64,000 bases of DNA from Daphnia pulex (lineage: Eukaryota > Arthropoda > Branchiopoda > Diplostraca > Daphniidae), in NCBI RefSeq assembly GCF_021134715.1, contig NC_060021.1:310001-374000 (forward strand). Reading direction: 5' to 3'. Every line of letters begins with the position of its first letter. Position 1 is the first letter of the stretch. The notes under the pieces were generated by a model. That model was not told the DNA's origin and ran no database searches. It worked only from the letters and a program-made list of their open reading frames with translations. A program made the position numbers and the translations under genes. This document shows positions 54,935 through 64,000 of the stretch, piece after piece.

Positions 54935-55835
54935 CACAATACTTTTAACTAAAATAATAATGTGAGTTGTAGCCCAATTCGATTCGATTCATGTACAGAT
55001 TGCGTCATTGCACAGGTGTGGGGTGGAGTCAAAAGATCAGGTAGCCTATAGTTCTTTATCAACGTGTTGCTCTGTAATTGGCTCAACCAATTCAATGCCG
55101 TCTCTATTGGGAAAAGTATTAGCATGGGCTATGTGGGGGATGTGTTTTGCAAGCTTGCATGATGATATCATGATTTCCACACAATACTCATACGACCTTT
55201 TCCAGAATTGGCAACTGCTCAAATAACAGCAGATCACCTTTCTAAATTGTTGGTTTCTTTTTCAGACCGCGTCGTATAATAACAACAGTATTCAGCACTT
55301 TACTTTTTCTGAATACATGTTGAGTATTACAATAAATCAAAATTTAACGTCAATAAAAATTTGCTGTAATACGCGTTCTATTTACGTTTCGAATTTTTTG
55401 CAGAAATCATTATGCGTGAAATTTTTGAAAAATAATTTATTGGTCGAGTAATCAACCAAGTCATAGTTGGCGGGTATTTAATAGCTTTTTAATTAATTAC
55501 CTATTCGTTTTTCTCAATTAAATGAAAAACAGATTTTTGTTATTGTCAATATGCAAGTGGAATCCTGTGGTGATGTCATCCATTCAATGAATGAATGGAG
55601 CCACCGTATCTACATTCAATTGCGTTTGTTTCACCAAGAATAAAAAGGAATCAAATAATTTCAAATCTGTATATGTCATCTCCACATGATCTCCCAAAAG
55701 AGAAAAAACAAATCCGATGAACACAGTGAAACAAAAAATCATCTCCTTGGAATTATCGATGACCGGCCAAAAATACTGATGTTGAAATAGCAAAGTGCTC
55801 TTCATAGAGAAATGGGGGGGGGGGGGGGAACAAGA

Positions 55836-56438
55836 GCGCGTAAAATGAAGCTTTCGAAAAGAAAAGAAAATCGTCGAAAGGCACTTGAAAAATACATAGA
55901 ATCATCAACGAAAACATAAATGTTATGTTGGGAGTAGAAAAGAGAATCGATCCCGTTCGAGGACGTCTTCCTAACTGGAATGTGTAAAAAAAGGGAAAAA
56001 GCCAAAGTCAAGAAGCAATATTCTACACAAGCACGCACAGGTGCTGACTGTCTTCTTTATTGTCTTTGATTGATTGTCGGTCGGCCACCCGACGAATTTT
56101 CGCAAATCACACGGAGGCGGAACGGTTGGCAGAGGACGATAAAAGACACTTGAGACAAAAATAAATAATAATGTTTTTACAAGAAAATTAAATAGTTATT
56201 TTGGGGATTGATGGATAGAAAATAAAATAAAAACCTGTGAGTGCCTGTGTAGAATATTGCTTCTTGACCTAGGCTGTTCCCCTTTTTTAACACATTCCAG
56301 TTAGGAAGACGTCCTCGAACGGGATCGATTCTCTTTTCTACTCCCAACATAACATTTATGTTCTCGTTGATGATTGTCTATGTTTTTCAAGTGCCATTCA
56401 ACCAATTTCTTTTCTTTTCGAAAGCTTCATTTTAAGCG
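55836..56438. repeat. Local inverted repeat of about 205 bases (right arm)
   Basis: The mirror image of 27190-27792, with arms at 56233-56438 and 55836-56042. Confidence 0.9.
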
Positions 56439-56762
56439 CCGAGGTCAACTGGAGATGAAAAGCTGGCCGACAGCAGTTGTACTAATGCCAAGAATACCGG
56501 TAATGTAGTAAGGCCTAACGTTCTGAAATGTTATTATAAAAACAAAACGATAGATTAAGGTGGGATTCTTTTTCGTATCACAGGCGATTGTTTAGCAATT
56601 TAACGTAGGGTATAAGTAAATGAATAAACCAAAATTTTGGGTTTTCGACTGAAGGTTACAAACCTTCAGTTTGTTTAAACCCTTTTAAAACAGTAAACCC
56701 AATAAGCGCAAACAGTATATTTTATTAGCATTGGAATTCTTACCTTTCAAGACCGAAGCCAC
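56053..56762 (-). pseudogene. Broken copy of the GT31 galactosyltransferase gene (right arm)
   Basis: The mirror image of the pseudogene at 26866-27575, with the same lost start codon and the same internal loss. Confidence 0.85.
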
Positions 56763-59700
56763 CAGAATACTATTCACTAAAAAAAATGTGAGTTGTAGCC
56801 CAATCGAGGCGATTGTGCTGGGTGGAGTCAAAAGATCAGGTAGCACAGTTCTTTATCGACGTGTTGCTCTGTAATTGGCTCAACCAATTCAATGCCGTCT
56901 CTATTGGGAAAAGTATTAGCATGGGCTATGTGGGGGGGGGGGAATGTGTATCAGAGAACTAGAAATAGTTGCATTGCAAATTTGCAAGCGTGCATGATGA
57001 TATCATGATTTCCATAGAATACCCATGCGACCCTTTCCAAAAGTGGCAACTCCTCAAATAACAGCAGATCACCTTTCTAAATTGATGGTTTCTTTTTCCA
57101 TACCACGTCGTAATAATAACGGAATTCGGCAGTGCATTAACAATTAAATCAAAATTTAACGTCACGTCAATAAAAATTTGCTGTACGCGTTCTATTTACG
57201 TCTCGATTTTCTGGCAGAAATCTTTTGGTGTGATATTTTTGAAAAATGATTTAATGGTCGAATAATCAACCAAGTCATAGTTGACAGGTATTGTTTTAAT
57301 AGCTTTTAAACTAATTTTTCGTTTTTCTCAATTTAATGAAAAACAGATTTTTGTTATTGCCAACAAAGAGTGGAATATTGATTGCGGAAAAAAATTGAAA
57401 TTGAAGCGCTTCAAAAATGACCATTCTTTAAAATTCCGTTGATACATTGCCTTTTTAATTCTGTTGCTATTCAATAAATGAAAAAAGAATAGAAAAGAAA
57501 TTCCTAAATTGTACTTGGCAATTGAAAAAAGGTATTTCGACGGTGGCGGTCAATTCAAAATCAGTTGATGAAAACCCCCCGCGAAAAAAGAAACAAGACG
57601 CTGATCGATATGTTGGCGGCGGCGGCGGTGGCGACGGCAGCCAAGTGGATGGCAGCTGATAAAAAGAGCGTACGACAACAGCTTAAGAGAAGTATAGGGT
57701 GTAGTAGTGTGATGAGGTATATACACGGGAGTGGGGGGTGGATTACTGGGGAGTCTATGGCGTCGAAAGAAAAGAAGATAACCTCGGCGAACTTGATGGC
57801 ATCTGTGCCACTCCTTTTCAGATCGGCGGCGGTGGCGACGGTCGGCGACTCGGCACAAGGAACACAAGAAGAGGAGGGGGGAGAGAAGAATGAAATGCCA
57901 CCGCCACCGAAATGCGTCACGTTTTTCCCCCCTCTATATGACTATACTCGTCGTCTTTTATTATTTCTTTAAGGTTTTGCATCGGCGTCTGCTTTTGGGT
58001 TATGCATAGCAGCAGCAGCCAGATGATGTATCCTGCCTTTGTTCGACCCCCACAAGAGAAAAAGTCTGAAAAAAGGAGGAAAAGAGTAAAGTACTTTGGA
58101 CTGTATTGGCCCAATACACACACACAAAAGTAGAACAACTGACGTGACTGTTAAGTCCATTTTCGGAAGCTACAAGACATCCGCGCCTGTGTATGTCTCC
58201 CGCGAGACATTTCGACGCTGTTTGCGCCGCTGTCTATTCTTTTTTCTTTGACTTGACTGAGGGAAAAATCACAAAGAAAAAAGATTGTGGGTTTTCTTTT
58301 TTAGCGCTAACTGGACAGGGTCACTTCCTTCCGGTTGTCGTTTGATGGCCAACGCACAGCCGCCTCTCAATTCGTCTGCTGGCCCTTTTTTGGTTTGTCT
58401 CTCGTTCCAGTACCTCGGCCTCCCATATCTCCCCAGTCAAAACAAAGAAGGACTTACTTAAGAGAGAAAACTCTTGTGGATGATCAACTTCTTCTTCTTT
58501 TTGGGAGGGTGGCTAAAAAGACCTCGGCTCTTCTTATTCTCCCCCCGTCTCAGGAGACTTGGCCTTTTTTCATATTCTCATGTTCTCGACTGTGAGCTCT
58601 TCTGCTGCTGCTGTTTGTATGTCATTTGTCTCACTCGGATGAATAAACAAGGAGGGAACGGACAAACCCGCGCACAGACCATCTCTATAGTCCGCCAACG
58701 CCGCCAACGATCATAAGGACACAGCACCAACAAGTCCGTCCTCCCTACATCCACACACGCGACAGCTTGTTATTTTGTTTGCTTTTCTCTCTATTTCGCA
58801 AAGAGGGTAAGAGGAACAAGAGGAATCCCACCGATAAGACTGTTGAGCCTGTAGTTAAAACAAAAAGGAGCTCCATCCAGCAGGAGCAGAGAAAAACTCA
58901 TTAATTTTATTTCCCGTTTTTAATGTTGCGCCCAGTTGTCGTGCCTGAAACATTTTCGACTTTTTCTCTCTTTTGATCGGCATTCAGACGTGCTCGGGGT
59001 AGATCCACAACGGAATGCCCATAACACAGCAGATATACTCGGAAATACTTTCCTTTTGTTTTAGGAGCCTTTTCTTCTTCCTGTTTATATACGATGCGAT
59101 TTAAATACCCGGACGGCGGTGGCGTATTCTACTTATCCGGGAATGTGCATAAAGAAAGAAATAGAAAGAAAGAAAAAGAAAGAAAAAGATTTACGTATTG
59201 TTTGTCCATGGAGACGAGAGAGATTCCCATTTGGAAATTGTCTAAACTGTTAGGCTATTTCGTGTTGTTGCCTATTTGGTCTGAATTCGGGTCTGCAACA
59301 TCTTCACATGTGTCACTTTAATTAGACCCTCGGGAGTTGAACGCATCGACTCGTGCGCAGTTGTCAGATGTGACGCAATGGACACACATATTTGTGTGTG
59401 CCGTATCGGACTCGTGGATCTCAACTAAAATGGCGCAAGAAAGAGAAAAGAGAGAGAGTAGTGGGGAGGGGGGGGGATATAGAAAATGTAAAATTATTAT
59501 TGGATGGATCGCCCGTCGGTCAATTAGATTCCACCGGGGCGCCGGGCACACACCTGGAAAAAAGCAACGGAAAAAAGAAGAAAAAAAATTTGCCATCGTC
59601 GCCTATCCACCACATAGTGCTGCTGGCCGCCCAAAAAAGAAAACCCAAAAATTCCAACAGAAAGCCCATAGCTGAAAGTCCAGCCCCGAAGAAAGTCCAG

Positions 59701-61220
59701 TGGTTTCCCATTTAGAAAAAAAAAAATTGGCCCAATCGCTATACGGTTGCCATTGTTTATATATGAAACTGTCAATGGCTAAATAGATCTAGGCAGTGTC
59801 GATTCAACGAAATAATGGGACAATCAAGTGTGTGGAAATTAACGTGCCAATTTGGACTTGGACCATAAAAATAAAAAAATAAACGACAAACGAAATGACG
59901 ACGGTCGCATTTGTGGTTATGTCAGTCGTGAATGTCCGTCAAGTTCGTCCCAATTGCTTGTTTTCTTCTCCTGAAATGTTTGCGTCTTGGTTCTTATAAT
60001 AAAATAAAAAAAAGGAACGAACAAATTGACTCAAGGTGTTGCCCAGCCAAACTCTCGACAGCTATTTGTTTTTTTCCCTCTCTTTGGCTGGCCATTCCTG
60101 ATGTTTGATTCCATTTCATTCCGTGTTGATTGTTGGAAAATTAAAACCCACAGCACAAGGAGGGGAGTATACACCGCACATTCATATTTTGTAAAGCTAA
60201 CTAAATATAAGAACGGCGCTCCCCCCTCGGAAAAAACATCAGAGGCTCCCACACACACACCCACAGCCAACAACGCCAGCCAAAAGAATATTATAAGTGA
60301 TAGACGGCCACAGCAGAGTCAAAATCACTGGGCAATGTGTGGCCAGACAAAGACGTTTTGCTGCATCATCCATGGGCTGCTCCATACACAACAGCCGAGA
60401 CTCTCTTGATCAATGTCTCCATTTATTCAGCACAGCCTCGGGACTTGAAAAGCTTCTTTTTTGGGTGTTGGTGCTGTGAGGTCCGACCTCTTGAACCCCG
60501 GCGAGTTCAACTGCTGGCAAGCCGATGCTGTGTGGCCTGACTGGCCTGTCATTAATCTAAACATGAGGCAGCGTAGAAGCGGGCAGCTGTAGCGGACGGA
60601 TCGCAGCCACAACCAGCCAATATAAAAGAAAAAGAAAAGAAAAAGAAAAGAAAGAAAAGAAAAGAGAAAAAGGGCTAGTTGTTTGTATGCTAACATGTGT
60701 TCAACTCGATCGCATTATTCACAGCAGAAAGAAACAGCAGCAGAGAAACAAAATGGCCCAACCAACCGACCGACCAACAACGGCACACCAGAAAAACCCG
60801 CAACTCCGGTGCACGTAAAAGGAATCAAAAGAACAAAACGGACAAACACACAGACACGCCAACCAGCAGCGGCCAGCCAACGAATAATAATAACAAGTCT
60901 CTCTCTTTCTAATGCAATCGGAATTTCTCCCGAGTCCCCTCGTCGTTGTTGCCGGTTGTTGCCTATTGGGCCAATTGGTGACACGCACATGCACCCGTTG
61001 CATGTGCGCCAAGGAGCTGCTGCTGCTGCCGTTGGATTTTTCTTTTAAAAAGAAATCTGAGGACCCCAAAAACCACTTGCCCAAATCGCTCGATCTATAT
61101 AAGACGACGGTAGCCAAGCAACAGATGGCATTTTCTCTCCATTGCATTCATTTTACAGGGGGTTGGCATTCACGTTACCTTTCATCAATACACAAAACGT
61201 TGGCAGAGATTTTAGATGTT

Positions 61221-61929
61221 GGAAATTCAGAAAAAATCTAGTGTGGATGATCCGTACCGTACCACAATGGCACCAAAAGTCCCATTGTGCTGTAGATATT
61301 TGTGTCTCATCTCTTTCCTGTTCAAACGAAAAAACTAACGACCGATCGATTGCGGATCATCAGTGCAGCGCAAACAATTCAGGTTTGAAATATTTTGGGG
61401 GGAAAAAACAAGTCTGATCTGTAGTCGTCCTTTGAGCTGTTTAATGAACCCTGAACGAGTCGACGAAAACGGCAAGAGATAACAGTTCCAGTCAATAACC
61501 GCATATAGATCAGAAATAATCGTACTCGGTAACGATTCATAATCAACGCCCACTCAAGCCTCAAGCCAGAAAGAGGAATAGAGATAAATGTTTTTCCTAC
61601 CTTTGAGCCTGGGAAATTCAGCCAGGCACCACATCCACCAAGATCCAGGAAGTGCTCCATCCATCCGCCGAAAAGTTGAATTCACCAGTCGGGATAGGGA
61701 GAAAAGGGAGTCCTCGTGAATACACCCACATTCACATGAAGTGTACATGAGGACATTTAAAGAAATGGGAGGGAAGGAAGAGATACGTAGCTCGGCCATG
61801 GTTAGAATCTCCAATCAACAGGGATGCTGTTTATCTACTGTAAATCAAAAATAAAAATTGAGTCACGAAAAATATTTAGACAACAAGTAAGGCAAAGTTG
61901 AAAATGACACATTAACTGGCAAGTCACAG
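61221..61929. other. Gene-poor outer right arm, diverged from the left arm
   Basis: Homologous to the C copy at 21725-22407 but with many changes. A minus-strand frame at 61554-61814 (MAELRISSFPPISLNVLMYT) is longer than its counterparts because of indels and is not supported by the other copies. TATATAAG near 61097 has an ATG about 30 bases downstream, but no convincing gene follows. Confidence 0.4.
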
Positions 61930-62068
61930 GAATAAAAGTATTGAAAGTCATTTACCCAAATGATGATGCTGAGGTTGTTGCTGAGATGACAGATCCAGCA
62001 AAACTGGAATATCTTGTTGTCACGATGGCTGTGCATGGTTCAGGACTCAAATCTGCACAGAGAAAAAG
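61930..62068 (+). CDS. Conserved possible internal exon (right-arm copy)
   Basis: The most diverged copy. Acceptor (cacag at 61925-61929) and donor (gt at 62069) are kept and the frame is open. It is two codons shorter, because the Ala-Glu of DPAEAKLEY is missing. The frame runs past the donor to a stop in the text 'attacatcatga'. Confidence 0.42.
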
Positions 62069-62769
62069 GTTAGACAGTGCGAACAAACTGCCATGCATTG
62101 ACAGGAGGATTACATCATGAATGCTATTCAAATGCAGTTACAGGCTAGTCAGAAACTAACTATTCAAAAATTTGTAACAGGCTTAACTGTTTTACTTAAG
62201 CTCCCATGAACATTCTTTTATGTAAACTTTATCTTATTTACCCACTAAAAAGCATGGAGTGTGATTTAGGCGATTCTATTAAAGAGCCACGACACAAAGT
62301 TTACTCGAAGAAACACATTTTTTTGTAATTTGATGTGAACTCACTGCTATTTTTCGTGCAGCCCACGTATCGTTTCATTTAATTTGAAATCTTAAACTTT
62401 GACTCTTTTAGTCTTTTTCGAAACCGAAACTGTTGGTAAACTTGCAACAAAATGACTGAGAGCAGACGACACTAATATTCTAATCAGCTTAAGATATCGA
62501 TAGCAATTGTTAGAAATCGACCTTCTCCTAATCAAACAAACCAATCAAAAAAGATCAAACCTTTTTTCTCAGTTTAGCTCTCGACATCCTCGACAGCTGA
62601 ACGGATTGGGATTATTTTAGTATCTAATAGTTCGTGAACAAGTTACACTGAGCCCCCCTACCATAGTCCAGATAAAAATACAAATACAAATTGGCACGAA
62701 ACCCGTGCAGAGATTATTACTTTAAGACCGACCCAAAATATAGTAATGGAAACGTTTTGTATAATTACG
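62069..62769. other. Outer right arm, non-coding as far as seen
   Basis: Homologous to unit A 1-605, C 20973-21576 and the 'cgggtttcgtgc' boundary (62697-62708, complement). No gene is supported. Confidence 0.4.
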
Positions 62770-63120
62770 TATGTATCATATGGAAACGTTCGTCCTCTTC
62801 TCCGTCGCTGGATGCCTGGATCTGGCCAGGATGACCGATGACCCGGTCGAACGGGATCGACTTAACCTGGTAGGTTCGTAGTCTTCGGACCTTCTTACCG
62901 GTTACCCGTCTGAGATGGGTAGCGACAGCTTGCTTGTGTGTGCTGGCTGTTGACTCCGCTGTACCACTGGGTGATGCTAGAGCTGTTCAGAATGACCGCT
63001 GGACTGAATAACTGGTAAAGGGACTTGCTGTGGTAGTTTTTCCGCCCCTGGACGCGGTAAATGTTGAGCCCAGTTGTGTCGGCGAACGACATGACCGTCA
63101 AAGGTTTTCCGAGCAAATAA
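62770..63120 (-). pseudogene. Decayed coding remnant of unknown identity (right-arm copy)
   Basis: The minus strand reads MSFADTTGLNIYRVQGRKN, then LNSSSITQWYSGVNSQH, corresponding to the remnant at 10629-11057. The first stop of the unit A copy is absent here, but the frame breaks later (QHTQAS instead of QHYFGF). The following IPFDRVI segment is present with an extra insert. Confidence 0.45.
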
Positions 63121-63668
63121 TCCAGATTTTTCCAAATTTAAACCAAATTTGTAATTTAAAGAATTGAATTGAATAGATATTATTCAAATTTTGTACATAT
63201 TTTTTACACCATATTTCATACAACACCACCAGCCGGTATGATGCATGATGCATTCGACTCTATGAGACAACAATCATGAGCTAGTCTCCCAAATCTTCAT
63301 CGTTTATCCGGGAATTAACACAGTTATCGAACTAGGAGGTAAGAGGCTTAATTTTTAATTTATTCATTTTCATGAAAGTTGATATTTTTCGAGCAGCCAT
63401 CTATGAACCATTTTTGAAATAATATTTCGCAACCTTGATTTCGCAACCTCTACAATCTAACCCAAGTCTTGGCCCATCATCTACATTCAAATTGACGTAA
63501 AAAATAAAGATAATAGAATTAAACAAAATTTCTTTTTGAACATTTTTCGAAATATAAAACTAAGTTGGAATTCAATCAAAATAACAAGATTTGGCTATTC
63601 TAAATTATGAAATGCCTAACAAAAAGTGACTTTCCAATAGCTGCCGCGTCAACAATCTGTTCCAAAGG
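63121..63668. other. Upstream region of the right-end C2 gene
   Basis: 63330-63560 matches the complement of A 9840-10060, and the last part matches the small C2 promoter region. Bases about 63121-63330 have no counterpart that I could place. No gene is supported. Confidence 0.4.
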
Positions 63669-63699
63669 TATAAAGGGGGTTGACAGTTGGTCTGCAGTT
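63669..63699 (+). promoter_or_regulatory. TATA box and initiator of the right-end C2 gene
   Basis: TATAAAG at 63669-63675, then TGCAGTTA centred near 63697, the same arrangement as at the other small C2 genes. Confidence 0.65.
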
Positions 63700-63767
63700 A
63701 TATCGTCTTTTAGTCTGTGATTTCCATTTTCAAGGCTTGACGAATAAAATTAACTGAAGAAGTAGCC

Positions 63768-64000
63768 ATGGCAAACCTATCGGATGAGAAAATTCCACAA
63801 GAACTCTATCCGTGGTCACTTCTACAAAAAGTTAGATCAAACTTTGAGTCTCAAACGAAACCATGTTTGAGTGACCAGAGTTTTCTGGTACCATCCAGTC
63901 CAGAACAACCTGATTTGGCGGTAGGCTTACAGGCAGATAATCAATTCCGGCCTGAAGATCTACCGGTATTGCCCCAAATTCCCGAAAAATCTGAACTTCT
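63768..64000 (+). CDS. C2-family gene, 5' part only (runs off the window)
   Basis: Starts MANLSDEKIPQELYPWSLLQ, like the small C2 proteins but one Leu shorter, after a conserved TATA and initiator. After about codon 21 it departs from them and continues open for 77 codons. The later part has PSSPEQPDLAVGLQADNQFR and LPQIPEKSEL, which resemble the linkers of the large protein. It is therefore probably a different, longer family member with more sequence before its first C2 domain. No C2 domain is reached before the window ends. Confidence 0.75.
   Translation, partial: MANLSDEKIPQELYPWSLLQKVRSNFESQTKPCLSDQSFLVPSSPEQPDLAVGLQADNQFRPEDLPVLPQIPEKSEL

Larger units (their letters stand above)
43080..63828 (-). 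repeat. Right arm of the giant inverted repeat
   Basis: This is the reverse complement of the left arm. It lacks the LINE insertion, so it preserves the empty target site near 49180-49263. It keeps about 860 bases (62700-63560) missing from the left arm, because unit B has lost that segment. Beyond 63828 the pairing ends inside a C2-family reading frame whose two versions differ after the first 20 or so codons. Confidence 0.97.

Noticed and set aside
20601-63828. Pure assembly hairpin artefact
   Set aside because: A simple fold-back error would give identical arms. Here one arm has a LINE insertion with an empty site in the other, base differences exist, and the outer arms are clearly diverged. 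A false join of two haplotypes cannot be excluded without reads.
1-64000. tRNA, rRNA, CRISPR or bacterial operon structure
   Set aside because: No cloverleaf, rRNA core, regular repeat-spacer array or ribosome-binding-site-led operon was seen; gene structures are spliced and eukaryotic.

Overview
The window looks like a segment of an arthropod nuclear genome, most likely a branchiopod crustacean such as Daphnia. It is AT-rich, has short introns with GT/AG borders, and has TATA plus initiator promoters with TCAGT-type start sites. It also carries decayed Tyr/Thr/Pro-rich (YYTEAPKYY-type) secreted-protein genes, a beta-1,3-galactosyltransferase-like gene and non-LTR retrotransposon sequence. 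The organism is an inference; nothing here identifies the species.

The layout is dominated by two large rearrangements. (1) A direct tandem duplication with a period of exactly 11,100 bases: unit A (1-11100), unit B (from 11101) and a shorter, diverged third copy C (20973-22407). Units A and B each carry, on the minus strand, a 1642-codon single-exon gene (one membrane anchor, a coiled coil and four C2-like domains) and a small 187-codon single-C2 gene. (2) A giant palindrome: left arm about 20601-41926, right arm about 43080-63828, with a 1.15 kb spacer. Inside about 22.9 kb (left) and 60.7 kb (right) the arms are almost identical; outside, they are clearly diverged. The spacer holds a further copy of the small C2 gene, and another C2-family gene starts at the right end.

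Each palindrome arm carries, from outside in: a conserved possible exon of unknown identity; a gene-poor stretch of about 4 kb; a broken and an intact copy of a family-31 galactosyltransferase gene; a small candidate spliced gene; decayed tandem copies of a YYTEAP-repeat gene with an unprocessed apoptosis-inducing-factor (AIF) pseudogene wedged between them; a foldback MITE; and a repeat-rich tip. The left arm alone carries a 1296-base 5'-truncated LINE fragment (RNase H plus C-terminal Cys/His motif) flanked by an 82-84 base target duplication. The insertion placed the host gene's start codon in frame with the LINE reading frame, giving a 392-codon chimeric ORF just downstream of a host promoter.

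The strongest candidates for something undescribed are the C2-family genes amplified by both tandem duplication and palindrome formation (with one copy in the palindrome spacer), and the promoter-captured RNase H chimera. No tRNA, rRNA or CRISPR structure was seen. All exon structures are read by eye and have no transcript support.
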